Shown here: in pieces, positions 51,052 through 58,584 of the stretch
How the letters are laid out: each line of letters starts with the position of its first letter
Numbering within the stretch: the stretch's first letter is position 1
Source of the DNA: Sulfurovum sp. UBA4779
GTDB taxonomy: Bacteria > Campylobacterota > Campylobacteria > Campylobacterales > Sulfurovaceae
NCBI GenBank assembly: GCA_002403155.1
Contig: DHHF01000001.1
Location: 156,849 to 220,848, forward strand
Reading direction: 5' to 3'
Length of the DNA stretch: 64,000 nt
Made by a program: the position numbers and the translations under genes
Notes under the pieces: model-generated
Databases searched by the model: none
What the model was told of the DNA's origin: nothing
Seen by the model: the letters and a program-made list of their open reading frames with translations, nothing else

Positions 51052-51425
51052 TCCAATGCTCCTTTCTTCCATGCATATATAAAACCGATTGTGAGTAACA
51101 AGATAAACAAGATCATCTCTACAAATCCGAACCACCCAAGCAACTTAAAGTCAATTGCCCACGGAAACATAAAAATAATCTCAACATCAAACAAAATAAA
51201 CAAAAGCGCTATCAAATAAAATTGAGAAGAGATGGTGTTGGGCTGTTTTGTTACCTCAGGGCCACATTCATATATCGTCAGTTTGAGTTTTTCAGTATCG
51301 AGCCTTGCAAGTTTTCGACTGATAAAACGTGCTAAAAAAAGCGTTGCAGGAAAAGCAACTGCCGTCAACGCAAATAGAACAAATACACCAAAATACGGAT
51401 GTTCTGTAATTACATGAGTCATCAT
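51033..51425 (-). CDS. nuoA: NADH-quinone oxidoreductase subunit A
   Basis: The 130-residue three-helix subunit has the marker YECGPEVTKQPN (usually YECG in loop 1) and FILFDVEIIFMFPWAIDF. AAGGGATTT precedes two adjacent ATGs at 51425 and 51422. It is the first gene of the 15-gene complex I operon (nuoA to nuoN). Confidence 0.95.
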   Translation of the reverse strand: MMTHVITEHPYFGVFVLFALTAVAFPATLFLARFISRKLARLDTEKLKLTIYECGPEVTKQPNTISSQFYLIALLFILFDVEIIFMFPWAIDFKLLGWFGFVEMILFILLLTIGFIYAWKKGALEWHSIK

Positions 51426-51749
51426 AAATCCCTTTTTTTTGTCATTCTTCTTAAAGATCAAGCCTATAGCATCAAACAATTTTTGCTTGTTTTTGCATCT
51501 GCCTGCCCCAGATTTCCCGTACTGATGCGCGTTTGCTCAAAAAAACGATCATCTCACGAGAGTACCCCTTAGAATATCGTCTTCATCTTATCTAAAAGAG
51601 TATTAAAGTATTTTTGCAATTAAATGCTTTAAAAAATAAGTTTTACGTTTGTAACCATGCGAAACAAAGAAAAAACAGGCTTTATGCCGCTGCCCGGCCG
51701 TCCATGAAGCCCTAAAATCTCCTCATGTTTTTAAAATGCATTTAAAAAA
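51426..51749. other. 324-base gap upstream of nuoA
   Basis: No ORF is supportable here. It should hold the nuo operon promoter, read on the minus strand, but only weak TATAGG-like boxes are visible. The distal part holds the terminator of the AAA ATPase gene. Confidence 0.5.
51672..51711 (-). terminator. Terminator downstream of the AAA ATPase gene
   Basis: On the minus strand GGCTTCATG pairs with CATAAAGCC around a GC-rich loop and is followed by TGTTTTTTC. It lies about 40 bases after the ATPase stop codon. Confidence 0.65.
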
Positions 51750-53483
51750 TCAGATTTTAAACCCCATACTCTTTTCGCTGTCAAAACTAGACCCTAGTTC
51801 TTTTTCTATCTCTTCGATAAAATCCTGCATTCTAAAAAGACTTTTCTCTCGCACTGCTACCTTGTAGGCTGTGTTTTTAACAATGAGGCTGATCTGGCCT
51901 CCCGTTAATTCGTGCATGGCAAGCATATTGCCGTCAAAACCCTCTTCATACTCTGCATTTTGAGGAAGCATGAACTGCCAAAGTTTCACTCTCTCCCTTT
52001 TGCCCGGTTTCTTAAATTCAATTTTATAGTTAAAGCGGCGGGAAAAGGCTTTATCGATATTGCCAAGCAAATTGGTGGTAGCAATCAGTATCCCTTCAAA
52101 TTTTTCTATCTGTTCAAGAAAAATATTTTGCATCTGGTTGTGCATCTTGTCCGCGCTGCTTCCCGCCCCCTCGCTTCTTGAACCCAAAAATTGGTCGGCT
52201 TCGTTGAGCAGCAGTATCGGTTCAACTTTCGCTTTCTGGCTCAACTCTTTAAAGTCATCAAAGATCCTGCGTACATTTTTTTCGCTCTCTCCGACATACA
52301 TCGAGAGGATTTTGGAACAGTCAAAAGACAAAATAGGCTTTTTAAGTGTTTTTGCCAAACTCATAGCGGTCATCGTCTTTCCCGTGCCCGGAGGGCCATA
52401 AAAAATGATGCGCGCATCGATGCCTTTGCGCTTATCTTTGATACCCCACTCTTTGAGTTTTTTAAACACCTCTTTATCCACCTGCTTGATCAGCGTATCA
52501 AGCGTCTCTCTTGTTTTGGGATGCAAGACCACATCATCCAATGTCGTTGCAGGCTTAAGATATTCAAAAAGTTCCTGCTCCTGCACCAACGCATCCAGTT
52601 TGAGTTTGGTTACTTTTTTGTTTTTGGTAGGATGGATAATCCGCTGCATCACCTCTTCTTGAAGGTAAAACGAACGGCTTACGCCGCCGAACATATTGAG
52701 GATCTCCTCATAATCGATAATATCTTCGGTAATCAGCTTTGCGCCGTCTTCCAGCAATGCACGGTTTTTGATCTTCTCGTATTCGTCAAAACTGATAAGC
52801 TCGATGAGCGTATTCATATCCCTGAAATGCCCCTCTCCTCCGCTGTACTCTTCTTTTAACAGTGCCAGAAAAATACGTTTTTCTTTCTCATCAAGCCCTT
52901 TTTCTTTAAAAAATTCTTCAACAACAATGGGTGTTTTGGTTATCTTCAATCGCTCTTCTATCCGGGCAGTCAAAAGTGTCAATTTGTTTTTTAAACGCCC
53001 GATACTGAGCGAATTGTCTGCCAACCCTTGTTTGTAGGTAGCAATCTTATGGAGCAGCGTCACCATATCAAATTGGTCTTGGAGATATTCCAGGTGATCT
53101 GTATAGGGTTTTACTTCGGGAAGAAATATCTCCAGCGACCCCTCTTCCAGCAAACGCAGCAAAGAGATGCTCGGGGCTATCGAGACATTCAGCAACTCAA
53201 GCTGTGAAGCTTCATGGGCTTTTGGCTGGCCAAAACTGATTTGGATAATCCATCCCAACTCTAAAAGATTTTTGACCAATGCCAATTTTTTAAGATAGGC
53301 ATACTCTTTTTCTGAAAAAATCTCTTGGAGCATCTCCAGCACCGAAACTTCTTCCACCCCTTTCACATAGCGCTTGCATACATATTGAATAAGCTCTGCT
53401 TCTTCTTTGGTGCATTTAAGATGTTCATAAATAGATGCCTTGCTTACATCCTTCACTTCGATGAAATCAATCAGGTGTTTCAA
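51750..53483 (-). CDS. AAA+ ATPase (large N-terminal domain)
   Basis: The 577 residues have a helical N-terminal region of about 300 residues and a C-terminal AAA module. The latter shows Walker A YGPPGTGKTMTA, a Walker B reading ILLLNEADQFLG (Asn where Asp is usual), sensor-1 IATTNLLGNID and arginine finger SRRFNYKIEF. A trailing helical domain ends GGQISLIVKNTAYKVAV. The fold resembles FtsH/Vps4-like classic AAA proteins with one ring. The substrate is unknown. It stands alone, divergent from the PTS gene and followed by a terminator. Confidence 0.82.
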   Translation of the reverse strand: MKHLIDFIEVKDVSKASIYEHLKCTKEEAELIQYVCKRYVKGVEEVSVLEMLQEIFSEKEYAYLKKLALVKNLLELGWIIQISFGQPKAHEASQLELLNVSIAPSISLLRLLEEGSLEIFLPEVKPYTDHLEYLQDQFDMVTLLHKIATYKQGLADNSLSIGRLKNKLTLLTARIEERLKITKTPIVVEEFFKEKGLDEKEKRIFLALLKEEYSGGEGHFRDMNTLIELISFDEYEKIKNRALLEDGAKLITEDIIDYEEILNMFGGVSRSFYLQEEVMQRIIHPTKNKKVTKLKLDALVQEQELFEYLKPATTLDDVVLHPKTRETLDTLIKQVDKEVFKKLKEWGIKDKRKGIDARIIFYGPPGTGKTMTAMSLAKTLKKPILSFDCSKILSMYVGESEKNVRRIFDDFKELSQKAKVEPILLLNEADQFLGSRSEGAGSSADKMHNQMQNIFLEQIEKFEGILIATTNLLGNIDKAFSRRFNYKIEFKKPGKRERVKLWQFMLPQNAEYEEGFDGNMLAMHELTGGQISLIVKNTAYKVAVREKSLFRMQDFIEEIEKELGSSFDSEKSMGFKI

Positions 53484-53686
53484 TAATACCCCTCTTTTTT
53501 CTTTGAGTATAACAAAGATTTGCTATACTTTGACTAAGACAATCCATTCTGAAGGGATAAATGCGCAGAAAACAAAAAAGACGGCAAATATTTTTTAAGC
53601 AATAAGGATTTAAAAAAGATGAATCTTTTTTAAAATGTGTTAAAAATATACAATCAACTGATGTCTATGCGATAATAATAAAATGA

Positions 53687-55525
53687 ATGTCACTTTTTAA
53701 TACAATTTTTTACAAATCTTATCATACCCGGCTATGTGTTACCTCGGCTCATGGATTTCATTTGCGCCCCGCAGCCTCTTTTGCCAATACGGCAAAACAG
53801 TTTTCCTGCAATATCTTTGTCTCTTTCAAAGACAAAAAGGCCGATGCCAAAAATATCAATGCGCTGCTTTCGCTTTCTTTGGATACCCAAGACTGCTTCA
53901 TGCTGACTGCCAGAGGGAAAAAGGCAAAAGAAGCACTGGAAACATTGACAAAACAATTTTCTCGTCTCATGCAAAACGATCAGGAATCGGAGCCGGCACA
54001 AAAAGAAGAGACCCTCTATGAAGGAAAAACCATCACAGGCGAAACCATCGCAGAAGGCATTGCCATAGCCGGCCTTTATGAATACAAAACAAAAAAAATA
54101 TCAACACAACGCAATCTAAGCTTGCACAATGCGCTCAAAGAAAGCCTGCAAGAACTTGACAACCTTCACGCTATATACGGTACAACTCCCGGCGGAAACA
54201 TCTATCTGGCGCAAAAAGAACTGCTTAAAACTCTGATACAGGAAAATAAAACGATTCAGGCGTTTGAAAATACTGTGAAGAAAATTTCTGATTCTCTTGC
54301 CGGAACCTCGAATGAGGCCAAAATCAGCGATTATCAAGACCTTCTTGGCCGTATTAAAAAACATCTGGGCCTAGAAGAAAAAATGATACTGCCGGACATA
54401 CCCTTTATTCTTATCGCGGAGGATCTTCTTCCCGGCCAAATAGAGCAGCTCTCGCAAAGCCAAGCGCAAGGCATCCTTCTCAAACGCACCTCCCTGCGTT
54501 CGCATACCGCCATTTTATTGCGGGCTGCAGGGATACCTTCGCTTGTACTTACGGGGCCTGACGGCATGGAGCCTCTTTCATTTTCAAATCCGGCTATTCT
54601 TGATGCCCACACGGGAGTTTTCATTTGTACGCCAACGCAAAATGATTTGCAAAAAGCCGCAAAGCGTTTACAAAAAAACACAGCCAAAACATTGCAGATT
54701 CGTGCCAAGCGCTTTGAAAAGTCCTATACTGCCCAAGGCAAACCCATCCATCTTCTTGCCAATGTTTCAGATGTAAAAAGTGCCAAAGAGGCCAAAGAAG
54801 AAGGGGCAGAAGGCATCGGCCTTTTACGAAGCGAATTTTTATTTACCCAAGCAAAGCCTTCGTTTGAGACACAAGTTCAAGCCTATGAAGAAATTTTTGC
54901 TCTCTTCGAGAATGTCACTGTACGCACACTGGATGTTGGCGGCGACAAAGCGCTTCCCTACCTTCAGCTCCCGCCCGAGCACAATCCTTTTCTGGGCATA
55001 CGCGGCATCAGGCTTTTTCAAACCCATCCGCACATTTTGGAAGAACAGCTGCAAGCTATTTTTACAGCTGCCAAAAACAGGCCGATTAAAATCATGTTTC
55101 CGATGGTAGCCTATGTACAGGAGTTTATCCAAGCAAAAGCGTTTGCTCAAAATGTTGCCAAAACCTATGCGCTTGATATTTGCAATATCCAATTTGGCAT
55201 CATGCTGGAAGTGCCCTCTGTGCTGTTTCAGCTGCAGCATTTTAACGAAGTAGTGGATTTTTATTCGATCGGCACCAATGATCTAAGCCAGTATCTCTTT
55301 GCTATCGAACGTACCCATCCGATCCTTAAAAACGACAGCGATCTTAGCGCACTCTACGAAGCGCTCTTGAAAATTACAGCCGAAGCAACCAAACCCGTAA
55401 GCATTTGCGGAGAACTTGCCTCCGATCAAAAAGCTTTGCCCAAACTGCTTGCAATGGGTATCGACACGCTAAGCGTTTCACCGGGATATATCAGCCTGAT
55501 CAAAGAGGAAATCCGCCATGTTTAA
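53687..55525 (+). CDS. HPr-Enzyme I fusion of the phosphotransferase system
   Basis: The 612 residues join HPr (about 1-95) and EI (about 110-612). The HPr phospho-histidine is in SAHGFHLRPAA, and the regulatory region SLSLDTQD follows. EI shows the phospho-histidine in TSLRSHTAILLRAAGIP, LLRSEFLF, TLDVGGDKALPYL, MLEVPSV, SIGTNDLSQY and the PEP-site cysteine SICGELAS. It transfers phosphate from PEP to the sugar permease encoded by the next gene, which its stop overlaps by eight bases. There is no EIIA domain here; EIIA is separate at 58114. No clear ribosome site is seen. Complete sugar PTS is uncommon in this phylum. Confidence 0.92.
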   Translation: MSLFNTIFYKSYHTRLCVTSAHGFHLRPAASFANTAKQFSCNIFVSFKDKKADAKNINALLSLSLDTQDCFMLTARGKKAKEALETLTKQFSRLMQNDQESEPAQKEETLYEGKTITGETIAEGIAIAGLYEYKTKKISTQRNLSLHNALKESLQELDNLHAIYGTTPGGNIYLAQKELLKTLIQENKTIQAFENTVKKISDSLAGTSNEAKISDYQDLLGRIKKHLGLEEKMILPDIPFILIAEDLLPGQIEQLSQSQAQGILLKRTSLRSHTAILLRAAGIPSLVLTGPDGMEPLSFSNPAILDAHTGVFICTPTQNDLQKAAKRLQKNTAKTLQIRAKRFEKSYTAQGKPIHLLANVSDVKSAKEAKEEGAEGIGLLRSEFLFTQAKPSFETQVQAYEEIFALFENVTVRTLDVGGDKALPYLQLPPEHNPFLGIRGIRLFQTHPHILEEQLQAIFTAAKNRPIKIMFPMVAYVQEFIQAKAFAQNVAKTYALDICNIQFGIMLEVPSVLFQLQHFNEVVDFYSIGTNDLSQYLFAIERTHPILKNDSDLSALYEALLKITAEATKPVSICGELASDQKALPKLLAMGIDTLSVSPGYISLIKEEIRHV

Positions 55526-56891
55526 TCTGCTTCAGCGCATCGGAAAAGCCTTGATGACACCGATTGCGGTATTGCCCGTTGCGGCACTGCTGCTTCGTTT
55601 GGGCTTTGGCGATATCTTTGACGGACAAGCCGCTTCGGTCATGAAAAGTGCGGGGGAAGCGATCTTCACCCATCTTGACCTGCTTTTTGGTATCGGCATC
55701 GCCTACGGGCTTGCCAAGAATAATGACGGTGCCGCAGCACTCTCGGGCGCCATCGGCGTACTGATTGCCAAATCAGTCTACGAAAGCATCGACAACAGTG
55801 TCAATATGGGTGTCTTCGTAGGCATCATCATCGGGGTGCTCGCGGGAACGCTTTACAACCGTTATCATGCGATCAAACTGCCGGAATTTCTGGGTTTTTT
55901 TTCCGGCAAACGTTTCGTTGCGATCCTAACTGCACTCAGTGCTATCGTCATCGGGGCGCTTGCAGGGCATTTCTGGCACTATGCGCAGGGAGCCATCAAC
56001 AGTTTTTCCAACATGATCATCGGGCTTGAGGAGTTTGGTACGTTTCTCTACGGCGTACTCAACCGTGCGCTCATTCCTCTAGGACTGCACCATATCCTCA
56101 ACTCGGTCTTCTGGTTTCAGCTTGGCGAATACGCCTATCTCAAAGATGGGGTCCAAGTCGTGGCAAATGGCGACCTGCACCGATTTTTTGCGGGAGACAA
56201 GAGTGCGGGTGTCTATATGTCGGGTTTTTATGCGGTGATGATGTTCGGGCTGCCTGCAATGGCTCTGGCAATCTACTTCAATACGCCAAACTCCTACCGC
56301 AAGAAAGCCGGGGCCATTCTTGCAGGCGTCGCTTTCACCTCATTTCTTACCGGGATCACGGAACCTCTGGAGTTTCTCTTCCTTTTCGCAGCGCCGCCGC
56401 TCTTTTTGCTTCATGCTTTACTTACGGGCCTGGCGCTGGCAGCGGCACAGGCACTCGATATCCATGCGGGGTTTGGATTCTCTGCAGGATTCATCGACTA
56501 TCTTATCAACTACAAACTGGCAACCAACCCGTTGCGCATATTGCCGCTTGGTATCGTATTTGCCGTGATCTACTTTGTAACAGCCTACTATACCGTCAAG
56601 CTTTTGAAACTACAGATATTTGAAGAGACAAAAGAAGGTAATACTGTTCAAACAGACAATGAAGTTCAAGCCTTTATCGCCGCACTTGGCGGAGCGGACA
56701 ATATTGTCGATACTGATGCGTGTATTACAAGGCTCCGTATGCGCGTAAAGGACAGCAGTATTCTGTCAGACGAACCCTTCTTGGCCCTCGGAGCCAAAGG
56801 GGTGATACGCCCGGATAAGAAATCCATACAGATCATCCTGGGAAGCAAGTCCGAAAAAGTGGCAGAAAAGATCAGGGAGATGCTATACTAA
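55518..56891 (+). CDS. PTS system EIICB, N-acetylglucosamine/glucose family
   Basis: The 457 residues have an N-terminal EIIC permease (about ten helices; GKALMTPIAVLPVAALLLRLG, LGLHHILNSVFWFQ, GITEPLEFLFLF) and a C-terminal EIIB domain with phospho-cysteine in NIVDTDACITRLRMRVKD. It imports and phosphorylates an aldose. GlcNAc is favoured because a NagA domain is encoded next door, and HHILNS matches NagE-like proteins. It overlaps the HPr-EI gene by eight bases. EIIA is supplied in trans from 58114. Its 3' end overlaps the convergent oxidoreductase gene by nine bases. Confidence 0.9.
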   Translation: MFNLLQRIGKALMTPIAVLPVAALLLRLGFGDIFDGQAASVMKSAGEAIFTHLDLLFGIGIAYGLAKNNDGAAALSGAIGVLIAKSVYESIDNSVNMGVFVGIIIGVLAGTLYNRYHAIKLPEFLGFFSGKRFVAILTALSAIVIGALAGHFWHYAQGAINSFSNMIIGLEEFGTFLYGVLNRALIPLGLHHILNSVFWFQLGEYAYLKDGVQVVANGDLHRFFAGDKSAGVYMSGFYAVMMFGLPAMALAIYFNTPNSYRKKAGAILAGVAFTSFLTGITEPLEFLFLFAAPPLFLLHALLTGLALAAAQALDIHAGFGFSAGFIDYLINYKLATNPLRILPLGIVFAVIYFVTAYYTVKLLKLQIFEETKEGNTVQTDNEVQAFIAALGGADNIVDTDACITRLRMRVKDSSILSDEPFLALGAKGVIRPDKKSIQIILGSKSEKVAEKIREMLY

Positions 56892-57848
56892 ACCCCCATC
56901 CTGCCCGGTAATATCATGAAGGATATGATACGCATGGTTGATCGCCATAGCGATAGAGCCGCCGCTTTTATAGACGATATCTCCGGCAACATACAACCCT
57001 TTGACGCTGCTCTCGTAGTTCTTGTTGATTACCGGCAGATCGTGTTCATCCAGTTCCATCCCGCTTTTTCTGAAAAAATCCACAGGAGCCGTACCGCCCA
57101 GTGCATAGATCACCCTGTCATACACCGTATGGTGGCCGTTGTTATAGTTGACCCTCACACGCCCTTCTTCATTTTCGATAGAGTCGATATCGATACCGAA
57201 ACGTACCCGTAGCCGCTCTTCCTGATCATAGCTGGTGATCATCTCAAGATTGATGTCATTGATTCTTGCAAAACCGTCTCTTCTGTAAGAAAGAGTCACA
57301 TTGTTGATCGTACTCAGCTGACATGCATACTCCACTGCCGAGTCACCCCCGCCGACAACAAGTATCTTTTCATTGCCGCGACATTCGTACGGGTTGAAGC
57401 TGACAACCTGCTTTAATGAAGCAGGAATCTTGTAGGCGGGCTTGTTGGGTTTGCCCATCCTTCCGATCGCGAGGATCACTTTCTTGGCAGCAAAATCCCC
57501 TTTGGGAGTGATCACGTAAAACAACCCGTCTTTTTGCAGCACTCTATCCGCTTCACACTCAAAGAGGGTGTCTATGCTTTCATGGTCAAGCAGGGATTCG
57601 AAATACTCCAGCGTGCTCTCCTTGGTACCGTCAAAAAATGCCACGTTTCCTTCCATCTCCACGGTTTGACCCTGCCAGTCTTTGTCGACACGCTTGGAAT
57701 CTTTATAATATTGGCGTATGGTTTGGGAATGGTTGTCGCCTTTTTCGATGAAGAGTATCCTTTTGAGGCCGAACATCGCTCCCTCTACTGCCGAAGCGAT
57801 ACCTCCGGGACCGCCGCCCACAATAATCAGATCATAAAGGTTTTCCAT
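56883..57848 (-). CDS. FAD-dependent NAD(P) oxidoreductase, YpdA/thioredoxin-reductase-like
   Basis: The 321 residues carry an FAD site VGGGPGGIASAVEGA at the N-terminus, a second dinucleotide site VVGGGDSAVEYACQL, the YRRDGFARI segment and GLYVAGDIVYKSGGSIAMAINHAYHI near the end. There is no CxxC redox pair, so it is not thioredoxin reductase; YpdA-like or ferredoxin/flavodoxin reductase-type roles are possible. CAAGGAGCAAAG precedes the ATG at 57848; the upstream codons are not protein-like. It is convergent with the PTS permease gene. Confidence 0.8.
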   Translation of the reverse strand: MENLYDLIIVGGGPGGIASAVEGAMFGLKRILFIEKGDNHSQTIRQYYKDSKRVDKDWQGQTVEMEGNVAFFDGTKESTLEYFESLLDHESIDTLFECEADRVLQKDGLFYVITPKGDFAAKKVILAIGRMGKPNKPAYKIPASLKQVVSFNPYECRGNEKILVVGGGDSAVEYACQLSTINNVTLSYRRDGFARINDINLEMITSYDQEERLRVRFGIDIDSIENEEGRVRVNYNNGHHTVYDRVIYALGGTAPVDFFRKSGMELDEHDLPVINKNYESSVKGLYVAGDIVYKSGGSIAMAINHAYHILHDITGQDGGLV

Positions 57849-57973
57849 CTTTGCTCCTTGAATAGAATCGGTCTTTATTATAACAGACAATATACATCAA
57901 AGCAGTATTTTCATTTTTAAATATCCGTTTTTGCATCCTGTCAGATATTTTTTATCGTATTTTGCGGATCATC

Positions 57974-58114
57974 CTAAGTTTTTTTGAACTTTTTGAAAAT
58001 CGACATATTTTTCTTATCCTGATCTTTTTTAGGCGACTTTAAAATCAAAAAGAAAAGAATGATAATGGCTGCATAGACAATATAGTGATAATAACTGTCA
58101 ACTCCCGGCGGCAT
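57974..58114 (-). CDS. 46-residue single-helix membrane peptide coupled to EIIA
   Basis: Reading on the minus strand, the EIIA stop and this ATG share a base (TGATG), and GGAAG lies seven bases upstream. The peptide begins MPPGVDSYYHYIVYAA, has a transmembrane helix (IIILFFLILK) and a basic tail (SPKKDQDKKN, IFKKFKKT). Its size is below usual ORF cut-offs. I do not recognise a family. The tight coupling suggests it is real. Confidence 0.6.
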   Translation of the reverse strand: MPPGVDSYYHYIVYAAIIILFFLILKSPKKDQDKKNMSIFKKFKKT

Positions 58115-58584
58115 CACATCACTTCCATAATCGTATCGCCGGCTTTGACAATGGCATATTTTTTTTCAATCTTTTTTACATCGCTGTCTTCAGAAATGAC
58201 AATAGGGGTAATCATGTCTTTTGCATATTCTTTCAAATAAGCCAAGTCTGCCTTGATGACAGGATCGCCGCAAGAGACGCGATCGCCTTCATTCGCAAGA
58301 CGCTCAAACCCTTTTCCCTCCAGGGCAACCGTATCCAAACCGATATGCACCATGACGGTTAAATCTCTATCCGATCTGATCGTATAGGCATGATTGGTTG
58401 GAAAAATCCGTTCAATTACCCCATCTATAGGTGCGGCAAATATCTCCGACATCGGTATGACGGCAATGCCGTCTCCCACCATTTTTTGAGAAAAAACATC
58501 ATCTTTGACACTTTCAAGCGCTACCGTTTGCCCGTCTACAGGAGATTTTATCTCTCGCATTTTGCGTTTAAAAAATCCGAACAT
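58114..58584 (-). CDS. PTS EIIA, glucose type
   Basis: The 156 residues match EIIA(Glc): SPVDGQTVALESVKDDVFSQKMVGDGIAV, then the phospho-histidine in LTVMVHIGLDTVALEG and the partner histidine in TNHAYTIRSD. The N-terminus FGFFKRKMRE is amphipathic. It receives phosphate from HPr-EI and passes it to EIIB. It is one base after the FadD-NagA fusion gene and is coupled to a small membrane ORF downstream. In enteric bacteria this protein also has regulatory roles; none can be inferred here. Confidence 0.92.
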   Translation of the reverse strand: MFGFFKRKMREIKSPVDGQTVALESVKDDVFSQKMVGDGIAVIPMSEIFAAPIDGVIERIFPTNHAYTIRSDRDLTVMVHIGLDTVALEGKGFERLANEGDRVSCGDPVIKADLAYLKEYAKDMITPIVISEDSDVKKIEKKYAIVKAGDTIMEVM

